NCBI GenBank assembly: GCA_030374805.1
Contig: JARGSG010000051.1
Location: 1 to 64,000 of the forward strand
Direction: 5' to 3'
From: Gracilaria gracilis
Lineage: Eukaryota; Rhodophyta; Florideophyceae; Gracilariales; Gracilariaceae
Length of the DNA stretch: 64,000 nucleotides
Below the pieces are notes generated by a model. The model made no database searches. It was not told the DNA's origin and saw only the letters and a list, made by a program, of their open reading frames with translations. Position 1 is the stretch's first letter, and every line of letters starts with the position of its first letter. This document shows positions 42,787 to 53,881 of this stretch, piece by piece. Both the position numbers and the translations under genes were made by a program.

Positions 42787-44916
42787 TGGGGAGACTCCCG
42801 AGATTAGTTTTTCGGATTAGACACCGCCTGTTGCGGGCGATTCCCATCCTGGGCTCCATGTTGGTACCCGTTTGACGGTCGTTGCTTTCCTCTATCTTCT
42901 GGGCTGGCATTCCCGCTACCTGACCAGAATTGGTTCCATTGTTCGCCTGGAAGGCCACTGCATACTTGGCTCCTTCGTAGGACGTTCTCGGAACTCGAGC
43001 TTGATTCTCTGGTGAGAGTGACTCGAACTGAGCGATGATCCTTAACCTGTCCCGCAGTGGGAACGTACACTGCGTTGAAATATGATTGAATTGGTAACAC
43101 TCATAGCAGATGACAGGGGTCAAGCTATCGCGTGCGCGCATATCCACCCGATTATGTGGGGCAGTATCCCTCTATCCTGGGCGTTGGAACCTCATTCCTC
43201 GACCCGAAAAGGGGATAGGTGCTGCCGGAACTCGGTTACCTTGAGCGTAAAGTGCCAGTTCACTATCCGTCGACGGCTCTGTTGTTGACGGAAGCTCAGA
43301 GGTACCTATAGATTCCAGGTTACTGCCTATCAGGTTGATATTATCGTTTCCAAGACTGGAGTCATTCCCATATAACAAGGACTGTGAAGAGTCAGATCCC
43401 TCTGCAAAGAGTACCTTTCGTGCCTTCGGCTTCGTGGGTCGCCGAGCTCGGAGCGTGTCTCCCTCAGCAGCCTGGGCGTATTGTACGATCTCCAGATAGG
43501 TGGCTCTTCTTTTCTCTTCTCGATAGCGGGCGACCAGTGCCCGGATTGTGGGATCCTATCCATCAACAAACAATGCACATCTCTCCTGAGAAGGGTGAAC
43601 ATTACCGCATCGGTGAAACGCTTTATTCAAGCGGGTTAAATAAGCCGTTTCAGTTTCCCCAGGACGTTGCCTGGTGTCCCTCAGGGCTGAAGTAGCCTGC
43701 TGTATGGCATGGCCTGTAGCGTATGACCTGAGAAGGTAATGTACCGCTTCGGGCCAGCAAGTCACACCTCCTTCCGAGGCTCTTGATGATCCGCGGACGG
43801 AGTTGAACTGATCTTCGGCCAAACCTTTGAGGTAATACGGGAGGGCAACATAAGCTTGTCCTTCGCTCATACCGAGAATATCCGCCTCCTGAACATACCT
43901 GGCGAGGAAATCAAGTACCAGAATGGGGTCATCTCCAGCAAAATTCCTCTTGCTGAGTGTGACTCCGAGGCGTCGGATATAATCCTTGACCTTTCCAGTA
44001 CCTCTTGAGGTTCGTTCAGCAGCAGTGTTCTGCAACCGATAGTAACGGTACAAAAGCAACTTCCTATACAATGGATTCGTCGGCTTCAACTCCTTTGGAC
44101 CAGGATACTTATCCCCCTCTTACGGGTGCGAATTGCGCCCTGCGTGGTGAATGTACCCTTTGACCGTGACGACCGGGACTGCCTACGATGGCGACCAGCC
44201 GATGAGTCGGAAGGAGACGATGACGTCGAACTATCCGAAATACTGTCCGAGTCGGAGCTTGATGATTCCGAATAATGGCGAGACTCCTTTATAGACTTGC
44301 GACGGCTCCGCTTATCGGATTTATGAGCAGAACCCTCCGATTCGGACTTATTCCGCTCGGCGGCTTCCGCTTCTGTATCCATCCGAATTGTGGCTTCCAA
44401 CGTGTCCAACCGGGCGTGGATACGTGTTGTGGCAACCCGTATTTCCTCCACCGTTTGTCGGTACTCGTCAACAAAAGCCCTTGGGGAACCAAAGCTCTCC
44501 ATAATAGAGTTCATTTCTTGTCGCAGGAGTCTAATGTCTCCTGAAACATCCTTAACCTGGGCGGTATCCACTTTCCGCCTAAGGTTTTCAAGGCCTTTAA
44601 GGAGATCCACATGAGCCACAGCGGCTATGTTCATGCGAGACTCCAAAATGGTGTACTCAGCTGAGTCCAATTTCTCTTGAGATGCCGTCGACGGAGTCTC
44701 CACTACTGGCGGGTGTGCCGGTGCCGTCGAAGGTACAACCTCTTGAGGTTGGTGGCTAGCTGGGGGTGCATTCCGGTTGTCGGCGACTTCTCTGGTCGAT
44801 CCCACCTCGGGAGCGGACACTCGTGATCGAGAGGCTGCCGAAGGAGCAGAGCCAACCGAATTAGCGGAGCGAGCCCGAGAGGGGTGAGCAGGGGGCGGCA
44901 TACTGCAGATAACCAA
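42767..44916 (-). CDS. gag: gag region, unit 2 (several frames)
   Basis: Same parts as in unit 1: SR-like head, gag helical domain and CCHC knuckle, in the same arrangement. Confidence 0.75.
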
Positions 44917-45095
44917 CCGATACTCGGTACAACCGTTAAAAAGCCGTTACCAACTTCCGATATGCGGATAGCAAATGGGGGAACGCCTTCAGTACTCTTT
45001 CCGAGCGTGGAATACTAAAGACAATCTCCCGAAAAGGGGAATCCAATCTTCCAAATGTCAAACGCACAAGAGTATCCAAATGATCTCGAGCCTTT

Positions 45096-45111
45096 CTAAG
45101 TCGGGAGACCA
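45096..45111 (-). other. Primer binding site, unit 2
   Basis: TGGTCTCCCGACTTAG on the minus strand, three bases inside LTR3, identical to unit 1. Confidence 0.65.
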
Positions 45112-45114
45112 AAA

Positions 45115-46072
45115 TGTAGAGCTAAACCCAAGGAGGGGTGATGATCCACAGGATGTCCGAGTCCTGCTCCCTGTAAGGGCAGGCTCAGCGGGAGAGCCCT
45201 CTGTCCGTACTCGGAGCCGGGTGTAAGACCGGAGACGGTGACTGGATATACCTACAGAGGTGAGAACAAAGAAAGGATCAAGACCAGATATGGGACACTT
45301 GGACAGACCAGATGATGGGGCGATCGGGGGAAAAGGGGACCGTAAAGACGGTATAGCGCTCTAGAGAGAAACAACCCAGAGCGGAGCCGAGGGTCGTGCC
45401 AACCGGCGGCGACAGACCCAAACGGCGGAGCGACACACACCACGGTGTCGTATATAACCCTATACAGGGGCGGAAGCGACGCCTGAACCAAGGAATAATC
45501 ACAGAATAACACCAACCACTGGTGCAGTACACAGAACAGAAGTACACAATAAGACACAAAAGAACCAAACAGAATTGGTAAGATATAGCTTCCTTAGTGA
45601 CCCTGAGGGGTGGGAGTGCCGAAACCAAGCGTGGTTACTCTCCTAGTGGAGTGGTGAACCTACGTAGGCAGCAACTACCATAGCCCGGTCCTTGGGTGAA
45701 GGACACGACTCAGTTGAAGTTTACTTGGTGGCTCCAGGGCGAGATCACCCGAGCATATATACTATCTACAGTAGGTACCATGGTGCACACCTCTAGAGGT
45801 TCATACACGTGGCCAGCTCACTGTCAGGGTACTAGATACTAACCCCGACGGGTGTGCCACTGCCATCGCTTCACAGCGGTGCCACTTGGCAGCGTGTCTA
45901 CCTACAAAAAGGTTCCTATTCGATGTCCACCTACGAAGGTACTGCCCAAAGGGCTTTCCACAGTAACCAAAAATTGGAGTGCAATTCATAAACTGCAACA
46001 CGTCACCCGGAGGGGGATACACCATTTATGAATGGGATCAACCTCTCCGACACGGATGGCCATTGCTCCACA
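45115..46072 (-). repeat. LTR 3, shared by units 2 and 3
   Basis: 958 bp. It shares one LTR4-specific base (CGGAGGGGG near 46009-46017, where LTR1 and LTR2 have CGGCGGGGG), so LTR3 and LTR4 are the closest pair there. Confidence 0.95.
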
Positions 46073-46085
46073 CCTCCCCTTCCTT
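46073..46085 (-). other. Polypurine tract, unit 3
   Basis: Same 13-base purine run on the minus strand, flush with LTR3. Confidence 0.85.
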
Positions 46086-46155
46086 AGCCAAGGAGTCACG
46101 CCCCAAAGTTGCGGGAAGACGCCGTCGGTCGGATGATAAATATTCCCCTGCCACC

Positions 46156-47685
46156 ATGGCGATCACCGACTCTTCGGTTTCCACAGTGCAGCAACCTTCG
46201 CCAGCTTCTGGAATCGAACAACCTTCCTCTCCGACACAGCGGCCTCAGCAATCTTCTGCAGCTTCTCCTTCTACAGGCATGAACAACCATCCTTTCCAAA
46301 CGAACCCTCTTCCGGGTGGTGCTTCGACGTCGGCCGCTCCGCAAGGCGCGGCGTCCAGCAACGCCTCAGGGGACGTTCCTAACCAGGTTCAGCCGGGTCC
46401 GGCGCCAGCCGGCTACTTCGGCGGATTCCAATCGGCCCCTCTCCCTCAAGGGCATCAACCACAGTATGGCCATGGGTATGGATACAACCAGGCTGGTTAT
46501 CAACCTCACCAACCTACCCCTCAAGCGGGTTACTATCAAGCGTACCCACCACAGGGGTATCCTCCGTACGCGCCTCCTCAGGCTCCAGATCTCAACGCCG
46601 TGGCGTGGAATATGGAGCAAGCTGTACCGTTAACGGTGAACTCCAGGGGGTGGATCAGTCGCGAGTCACTGGTGACGCGAAATCCTCGGGATGCAGGTCT
46701 CGTCTATTCTCGAGCGCCATGGTTTCACCCGACTGCGGTAGCTGACGACGCTCTGATTGATTCGTATGACGTGGACGGAATGCTCCCTGGCGGGATTCGT
46801 CGAGACGATGTTCGTTCCCGCGACTGGCGAAACCGTGTTGCGGTGCATCCTCATTTGATATACCGCAAACGCGGGGAGTCCATGGACATAGCTCGCGCGG
46901 CGATGGCTAGTCTCGTTTACGAGAGGGTTACCCGCGTGCGCGGTGAGCATCCGATTCCTCCGGCGTATGACTTTGATGTGTCGCATTACCGAACCTTCGG
47001 CGAAGTATCGTACGGCGATGCTCTGGCAGAGTTTCCGGAAGCGGAGTATCGCGGGGCTAATCCACGGTTGGATCCGAACATGCTCCTTTGGAGTCGTCCC
47101 TTGTTGCGGGCAGAGTTCCGGTTCCTTCGGCGTTCAACTTCAAACGACCTGTACGCCTTTGAACGCCGAGTTCGGTTCGAACGCAGCATGCGCTCCCGTC
47201 GGGGATATCTCGTTCCGTATCCAAACTTGGAGAGTGAGCGTTTTCGCTACGATGCGATGCCGGCTCGGTACGTCGGTCTCCCTCGTTGGTGGTCTCAGGT
47301 TGAACTACCCCGTGGGTGTTTTGCCGAGCTTCCTCCAGTGGTGTACTACCTCGGATTCCGATTGATTGACGATCCCCATTCTGGGTACTGGTCCCTCGCA
47401 TTGGCGGAATGGGCTGCTCGCGTAGCGGTGCATATCCTTTGGGATGTCTACGACCACTATCGCTTGTGGTACTTGCCCCCGTTCTTGCGGTTTATCATCC
47501 GAAACATGGATTTGACTATACCCTTGGGGTCACAAGCCAACCAGAACGAGCTTCATACTCTCCTTAACGCGATGGAGCGTGTCAATTGGGACCGGGTTCC
47601 GGTGAGCTTCCAACCAGATGGTTCTCCTCGTGTCAACGACCGATCTCCGGGAAGAATTTCTACCCATTCTGGGGTTTGGGTGTAA
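46156..47685 (+). CDS. Antisense ORF 1, unit 3
   Basis: 509 residues, same start context. It differs from unit 1 by about one residue. Confidence 0.6.
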   Translation: MAITDSSVSTVQQPSPASGIEQPSSPTQRPQQSSAASPSTGMNNHPFQTNPLPGGASTSAAPQGAASSNASGDVPNQVQPGPAPAGYFGGFQSAPLPQGHQPQYGHGYGYNQAGYQPHQPTPQAGYYQAYPPQGYPPYAPPQAPDLNAVAWNMEQAVPLTVNSRGWISRESLVTRNPRDAGLVYSRAPWFHPTAVADDALIDSYDVDGMLPGGIRRDDVRSRDWRNRVAVHPHLIYRKRGESMDIARAAMASLVYERVTRVRGEHPIPPAYDFDVSHYRTFGEVSYGDALAEFPEAEYRGANPRLDPNMLLWSRPLLRAEFRFLRRSTSNDLYAFERRVRFERSMRSRRGYLVPYPNLESERFRYDAMPARYVGLPRWWSQVELPRGCFAELPPVVYYLGFRLIDDPHSGYWSLALAEWAARVAVHILWDVYDHYRLWYLPPFLRFIIRNMDLTIPLGSQANQNELHTLLNAMERVNWDRVPVSFQPDGSPRVNDRSPGRISTHSGVWV

Positions 47686-47733
47686 TATGATCCGTGGGAA
47701 CGGCAACCCATCTCGGAATACCAAGCTGGTGTC

Positions 47734-48114
47734 ATGGCTAGCAACCCGCGGGCCATGCCGGTGGGTCACCCTACAGGGTTTGTATTCCCTGAGGATTATG
47801 CGCCTGCCATTAGCTGGAGCGATCCAACCTTGGATCACGGTAGTGGAACCGGTGACGGTGATCATGCTCCCCTTGTGGGCGTTCCGAGTACGGATGCAAG
47901 CGCCACTCCCGTACCAGCGGAAGGCGAACAGGCTCCCGTAGGATGGAACTTGGGCGCACCGGGCACCGGGAACATGGTGGGCAGCGCGGCTGCACTGCGC
48001 GCAAACCTCGAATCCCTTGGGGTGCAGATCCCTCCGGGCGTCACGAGTGCGGCCGAGCTCTCGGCGTTGGCTAATCAGCATTTCAACGCGAACCCAAATG
48101 CGGGTGGTGGTTGA
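47734..48114 (+). CDS. Antisense ORF 2, unit 3
   Basis: 126 residues, identical to the other copies. AATAAA follows at 48175-48180. Confidence 0.4.
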   Translation: MASNPRAMPVGHPTGFVFPEDYAPAISWSDPTLDHGSGTGDGDHAPLVGVPSTDASATPVPAEGEQAPVGWNLGAPGTGNMVGSAAALRANLESLGVQIPPGVTSAAELSALANQHFNANPNAGGG

Positions 48115-48482
48115 GATTAGCTTCAGGCGAGTGCGCACCGGGCTCCGGGTCCATCATAGCTTCGGATAGAACACAATAAAACCCATCTAGTGGTATCTTC
48201 TCTTCTTAATCCTTCCCTAGGATTCTTCTCGACTTCGAGCTTCTTCTTCGTTCTTCTCTTTCCCCTTCCTACTGTAGGCTATACTCTTCCTTCCATCCAT
48301 GGATCGTTTCCAGGGGTGGCTTCCGTAGTACCTTCTTCAAAGCGTCATACGGTGATAAACCGACAGTTCGGTGTGTCTACTTCTCTTCCTATATACATAA
48401 GGCTTCACTTCCTTCACTCTTCGGAGGTCTACTTCTCCTATCCGCTCGGCGGCGCAATTGTCGAAACGTCGCCGTCAACGGA

Positions 48483-48758
48483 TTATCCCACCTGGGCCTT
48501 GTCCAGGGTTGGAGGGAGATCTGTCCGGGTACGGCGGTGGTATGAGATAACATTTGACCTCGGAAGGTGTTCAATGGGTTCCCATGTATCCTCTTCGGGC
48601 GGATAGCCATACCATCGTACTCGATACAGTAGCTTCCCACTCTGGGATATATCGTGTCTCACGATGCGATCAACCACAAACTCCTGTGGGTAAACACCGG
48701 TTTCTTCGGGTTCCTCAATCTTTCCCGACATAGGGCAACCCTCACAAGTAGCACCCAC
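48483..48758 (-). CDS. Stand-alone chromodomain ORF, unit 3
   Basis: 91 codons, identical to the unit 1 copy. Confidence 0.75.
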   Translation of the reverse strand: MGATCEGCPMSGKIEEPEETGVYPQEFVVDRIVRHDISQSGKLLYRVRWYGYPPEEDTWEPIEHLPRSNVISYHRRTRTDLPPTLDKAQVG

Positions 48759-49384
48759 GAGGGTTTAGCTCACAATTGTAGTTACCTTCCGCTTCGACGG
48801 CTTCCCTGAAATGGCTGAGGCGGATATAACCTAACTTCCGTTTTCAGCTTTCAAACTCCACAAGAGTGGTCTCAACGGAAAGCTTTCCCCTTCCGTCGTT
48901 CGGAGAGTCACTTCCTATCCCATACGGGCGCTAAACCAAAGAACGGTGACACCAGACGTTCTGGCTAACTTGCTTCTTCTCTGCACAAGAGCCGTTGCGA
49001 CGGAGATGTGGGTTCAACACTCCCTGTGCAGGGCGGCGGTTCCGTTGGGCCACGGAGCAGCATACACCAGGTCATTGGTTGAGCGAACTCCGGCGGCGGC
49101 CACACAATCAGTGCGCGGCATGGCACGGTGCACAGTACCGTTGAACGGTCGAGAATGGCGCGCATGCTGCCATCCAGCAATGGCGCACGATTACAGTGCG
49201 TAATTTCAAATCTCCCGCCGTGGGGCGACGCTCGCAAAGCACTTGCAGCAATCTTTACCGCAATTTCAGAGTCGGTGCTTTCCGGTGTACACGGCGTACC
49301 AATCCAGCCCACGGGGCTTGTTTCTCCACTTCCTGACTCAGGCTTTCCAGTTCTTTACCAGCGTTCCTGGGTCTTTCCATATCC

Positions 49385-52300
49385 CTATTGATGGGAGCTC
49401 CCAACGGGATCCTCATTATCGCTTTCCGCGAACGGATCAGCAGACATCGTCTTCTCGGGTACTCGAGAGGTCTTCGAGCTAATCGAATGAGACTCCGAGC
49501 GTGCCCGTGACGGGGATTGCCTCCCGAGAGGGCACTTAACGTCTTTTCCAGCGGATTTCCCTTCAGGGGTCTCTTCTTCATTACTGACGTCCATCCTCGT
49601 TGAGACTGCCACTCGCGCACGCTTTGTAGCGTTGACAGTAACATTCCCAATTTGGGCTTCCATCTCACTATGAGATTCGCCACTTCGGCTAGGTCCAGCG
49701 GGTGCCGGAGCTACCGGAGGGCGGTTCCCACGATTTCCATTCTCCTCCCCCTCCTTAGGGTGCGGCACGGCATCCGAAAGTACCGTTGGCGGGGGGTTAA
49801 TTCGTTCCGATTGCGGCGGTAGTACTCGAGAGAGTGTCGAGGTGTCCTTAAGTGACTCGGATACCTCAGGGAGATCAGACAAACCACGTTCTGGGTGCGG
49901 TAGAACCGAGGGGCGGGGTGGTCCAGATTCCGTTACTTCGGTTTCTTCCCGTGATGTGGGCTCATTGTTTCCGGGAACCGGCACTGATACCACTTCCTGT
50001 AAAGGGCTTGGAGCCTGATAAACGCGATCGCGTGATATCCGCTCGTGCTGATTATTGATATCCAGCACGACGGTATCCTTATTAACGGCGACTACCCGAT
50101 AGGGTCCATCTGCGATCGGAGAAAGTTTATGCCGACGTTCCTTCTCAGGATTGTAGTACTCCTTTCGTAGGAACACATAGTCTCCAACCCGAATGGTGGG
50201 TAGCGGTCGGCGAAGTCGGCTATCGAAATTGCGCTTATACATAAGCTGGGCCCTCTCCATTGAGTTACGAGCAACAGGAACCAGTTTGGTGAGCCATTTT
50301 TTCCACGCATCGCGGTATAAACCCGGAGATGGGTACGTATCCAGAGTTGGCTGCGCCTCGATTGCGAGAGGGGGCGGCCTCCTCGACAAAACCAATTCAA
50401 ATGGTGAAAGGGACGTAACCCGATGGACCTGGGTGTTATACGCGTATGTTATTGCGTCTGTGTACAGATCCCAAGTCTTGGGGTGATCCGCCACGTAGGA
50501 TCTCAATGCCCCGAGTATTGTTCGGTTAAACCTTTCCACTTGACCATTAGTTTGGGGATGATACGTTGTCGTAAACAAGTTCCTAATATCCAGGATTCGG
50601 CACACATCTTGAAAGAACTTCGAGGTGAACTGTGATCCGTTACCGGAGAGTAACTGCACCGGTGGGCCATAGACAAACACCCAGTGGGTCACCAATGCTT
50701 GTGCCACGGCTGCAGCGGTAATCCGTTTAAGCGGCACCGTCCGTACCAATTTGGAGAACCTATCGGTGATAACCAATAAATACTGATTGCCTCGTGAGGT
50801 TCTAATGAGTTCTTCCAATAGGTCGATGGCGACGAATTCCAGAGGCGCCCTCGCAGGGAACAACGTTAACTCTTTCAAGTGCTTCCTTAGCCTGATATCA
50901 TTCTTAGCACAATCTTTACAGGAGCGACGATCTGCGTAGCAGTCAAACGCCATAGCGGGCCAGTAAAAGTCCCTTCGCAAGGTGAGATACAGTTTCCTTC
51001 CTCCCGGGTGGGCTCCTAACTTCACATAGTGTGACAAATGAAGTACGCGACTCTGTAACGAGTGAGGCACCACCATTTGTGGGTTAGATTCCACCATTCT
51101 GACTAGATATCCTTGGTCATTCACCTCGAAAGGTATCCTGTAACCACCGTTCAGACGGGCTCTAACCTGCGTACAGAAGGGGTCCGTCTGCTGTTCTCGA
51201 ATCATCTCCTCCGGAGTTATAGGTATAAATGACCCGGTGGTCGGTTCCACCACTTGCGTGGCAAGTATGTCGTCACACACATCATCCGAGAGGATTTCCT
51301 TTCTTCCCTCGAGGGTTCCCACCATGAAGCATGGAATTTCAGTGTCCCCAGTAGGCTCCGCTTCAGCCAACGTGCCCAGACGGGATAAGGCATCCGCCTG
51401 TAGGTTGAGAGAGCCTTTCTTATACACTACTTCAAAGTCGAATTCCGAGAGTCGGAGTCTCCGTCGCATCAGGCGTCCCGACGGCTCGGTGATCTCCATG
51501 AGCCACCTCAGGCACGAGTGGTCTGTATGCACCCTAAAGTGGGTTCCCATCAGATATGGTCTGAGGGTCGACAGCGCCCATACCACAGCAAGACACTCTT
51601 TCTCGGAAACCGAGTAATTCCGTTCGTGCACGTTCAGTGATCTCGACCAGTACCCAATAGGGTGTCGTTCCCCGGTCTCATCGGTCTGAAACAGCGCACA
51701 GCCTACCTGATTCGCACTAGCATCAGTGTCGACCTCGTAAGGTAAACCAGGTTTGGGCAAAGCCAAAATTGGCGGGGTTGTCACGGCGTCAACCAATGCC
51801 GCGAAGGCGGATGCTTCCGCATCGCCAAATTGTTCCAGTTCAACTGGCTTTCCTTTCGTCAGGAGCTTATTCAGAGGTGAAGCGATATCCGCAAAGTTCG
51901 GCACAAAGCGGAGATACACGTTACACAATCCTAGAAAGGAGCGGAGCTCTGTCTGAGTTCTTGGGTGTTTAGCCTCTTTCAAGGACTTGACCCTGACTTC
52001 ATCGATTGACAACCTTCCTGGTCGGATTATGTGCCCTAGGTATTTAACCGATTCGGTGAAGCACTCGCACTTCTTGAGCTTCAGAGTGATCCCTGCATCC
52101 CGCAGTACCTGCATTACTTCCCGTACATGGGTGAGATGATCATCCAGATTGTTGGAGAACACGACGATGTCGTCTAAGTACACCAGACATGTGGTCCACT
52201 TGAACCTGGCTAGGAGGATATCGACCGCTCGTTGGAAGGTTGCGGGGGCGTTAGTCAACCCAAAGGGCATTCGCCGGAAGCGGTATAAGCCCTGGTGGCA

Positions 52301-53881
52301 CACAAACGCCGTCTTGTCCTTATCTTCTTCCCTGATGGGCACTTGCCAATATCCCCAATTAGCATCTAGGGTGGTGAACACATTTGCGCTCCCTAGAGAA
52401 TCGATATACTCATCCATCCGTGGTATCGGATATACATCTTTCACTGTAACCGCATTCAACTTTCGGTAATCGATACAAAATCTCCAAGATCCATCCGGTT
52501 TCGGAACTAATACCACTGGCGAAGCCCAGGAGGACTGAGCTGCCTCAATGACGCCAGCGCGTAACATTTTCTCCACTTGAGATCGTTCTTCTTCCCGAGC
52601 TTTCGGTCCTGCCCTGTAAGGGTGTTGGGCAATGGGCCGAGTATTCGGAAGCAAATCAATACAGTGTTCAGTGACTCCAATTGTTCCAAGAGTTCCATCC
52701 CACATGGGAGTAAATTCTCGCAACATCTCTCGTAACCTCTCCCGATGGGATTCTGGTACGTGCTCCAGATTGAGCTTCATTAACTCCTCGACAGGATCCG
52801 TCTTATCACTGCCAGGGGGCACGGGCTTGTTCTCCGAAGATGTCGGATTGTCTGAACCCGATTCCCTTAGGGCGTCTTCCGTAACGGGCTTATGATGCGA
52901 TTCAACGTGCTCCTCCCCCTCCTTAGGGTCAGACAATCCAAGAACCTTGGCGATAGGTATCTTAGTTGGAACCACTGCGGTGGGATGCGGTAGGACCGAC
53001 CCCACTATTTGGTTCTTCACTAGCCACTGTTTGGTTTTGCCAAAGTTGGCGATCATTACCTTAAAGGGTTCGTTTGGTTGAATCATAACCACTCCATTCG
53101 CAAGAGCGATCTGGCGTTGTTCATATAATGCCGGTAACGGTTGGACAGTGTGGAGACCATACTGTTTGGTGGCGACATCGACCCATACCTGGGATTCAGG
53201 CGGGAGCTGTACAGATTTAGCTATGTGCAGCTTCGTAGATTCCATGTCGTTGTTGGATGCTTGCTGAGAGACCGGTAACGGCACGTGCTTCCGCGTGGCG
53301 GCTCGTAGAGGCTTCCGGACTATCGGAATTGTGGATCCATCTTCCATTTCCACTTCTCGTTTCCGAGGACGGATTGCTTCCACGAAACGGTCGCAGAAGT
53401 CACAACCGAGAATGATCGGGGCAGCAAGTGAATTGCATAATACAAAATCCAAACGCACCAAGCAGGTTCCCAATCTCACAAGGAGAGAAATATAACCAGC
53501 CGTCTTAATCGGATTATTATTCGCATCCGCAATATCCAAAGCTGGACCAAAACGAATACTTTCCCGAAGAGCGGGCGGAATTAGCTTCTTGTGGATTAAG
53601 TTGGGAGCTGCTCCTGTGTCCAAGACAGATAATTGTCGGACCATGAACTGGGTGGACAGGCCGAGGTCGGCGTAAACCTTGTAATTCCTCTTGGCCATTA
53701 CCAGGATTCTATCCGGAATACGGAGATTGCGGGACCGTACCCACGGACGACTTAGAACACTGCAGTGTTCCGAATCCACCTCTGTGGCACCCACTTTCCT
53801 TGAAAGGATTCTAATAGCTGGGGAGCGAAGCGGAGGCGCCTCGGACGTCTTCGGCTTCGGCTCAGAAGACGCCTCTCCCAC
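49385..53881 (-). CDS. pol: Retrotransposon pol polyprotein, unit 3
   Basis: 1498 codons, same domain order and length as units 1 and 2, with only a few residue differences. Confidence 0.95.
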   Translation of the reverse strand: MGEASSEPKPKTSEAPPLRSPAIRILSRKVGATEVDSEHCSVLSRPWVRSRNLRIPDRILVMAKRNYKVYADLGLSTQFMVRQLSVLDTGAAPNLIHKKLIPPALRESIRFGPALDIADANNNPIKTAGYISLLVRLGTCLVRLDFVLCNSLAAPIILGCDFCDRFVEAIRPRKREVEMEDGSTIPIVRKPLRAATRKHVPLPVSQQASNNDMESTKLHIAKSVQLPPESQVWVDVATKQYGLHTVQPLPALYEQRQIALANGVVMIQPNEPFKVMIANFGKTKQWLVKNQIVGSVLPHPTAVVPTKIPIAKVLGLSDPKEGEEHVESHHKPVTEDALRESGSDNPTSSENKPVPPGSDKTDPVEELMKLNLEHVPESHRERLREMLREFTPMWDGTLGTIGVTEHCIDLLPNTRPIAQHPYRAGPKAREEERSQVEKMLRAGVIEAAQSSWASPVVLVPKPDGSWRFCIDYRKLNAVTVKDVYPIPRMDEYIDSLGSANVFTTLDANWGYWQVPIREEDKDKTAFVCHQGLYRFRRMPFGLTNAPATFQRAVDILLARFKWTTCLVYLDDIVVFSNNLDDHLTHVREVMQVLRDAGITLKLKKCECFTESVKYLGHIIRPGRLSIDEVRVKSLKEAKHPRTQTELRSFLGLCNVYLRFVPNFADIASPLNKLLTKGKPVELEQFGDAEASAFAALVDAVTTPPILALPKPGLPYEVDTDASANQVGCALFQTDETGERHPIGYWSRSLNVHERNYSVSEKECLAVVWALSTLRPYLMGTHFRVHTDHSCLRWLMEITEPSGRLMRRRLRLSEFDFEVVYKKGSLNLQADALSRLGTLAEAEPTGDTEIPCFMVGTLEGRKEILSDDVCDDILATQVVEPTTGSFIPITPEEMIREQQTDPFCTQVRARLNGGYRIPFEVNDQGYLVRMVESNPQMVVPHSLQSRVLHLSHYVKLGAHPGGRKLYLTLRRDFYWPAMAFDCYADRRSCKDCAKNDIRLRKHLKELTLFPARAPLEFVAIDLLEELIRTSRGNQYLLVITDRFSKLVRTVPLKRITAAAVAQALVTHWVFVYGPPVQLLSGNGSQFTSKFFQDVCRILDIRNLFTTTYHPQTNGQVERFNRTILGALRSYVADHPKTWDLYTDAITYAYNTQVHRVTSLSPFELVLSRRPPPLAIEAQPTLDTYPSPGLYRDAWKKWLTKLVPVARNSMERAQLMYKRNFDSRLRRPLPTIRVGDYVFLRKEYYNPEKERRHKLSPIADGPYRVVAVNKDTVVLDINNQHERISRDRVYQAPSPLQEVVSVPVPGNNEPTSREETEVTESGPPRPSVLPHPERGLSDLPEVSESLKDTSTLSRVLPPQSERINPPPTVLSDAVPHPKEGEENGNRGNRPPVAPAPAGPSRSGESHSEMEAQIGNVTVNATKRARVAVSTRMDVSNEEETPEGKSAGKDVKCPLGRQSPSRARSESHSISSKTSRVPEKTMSADPFAESDNEDPVGSSHQ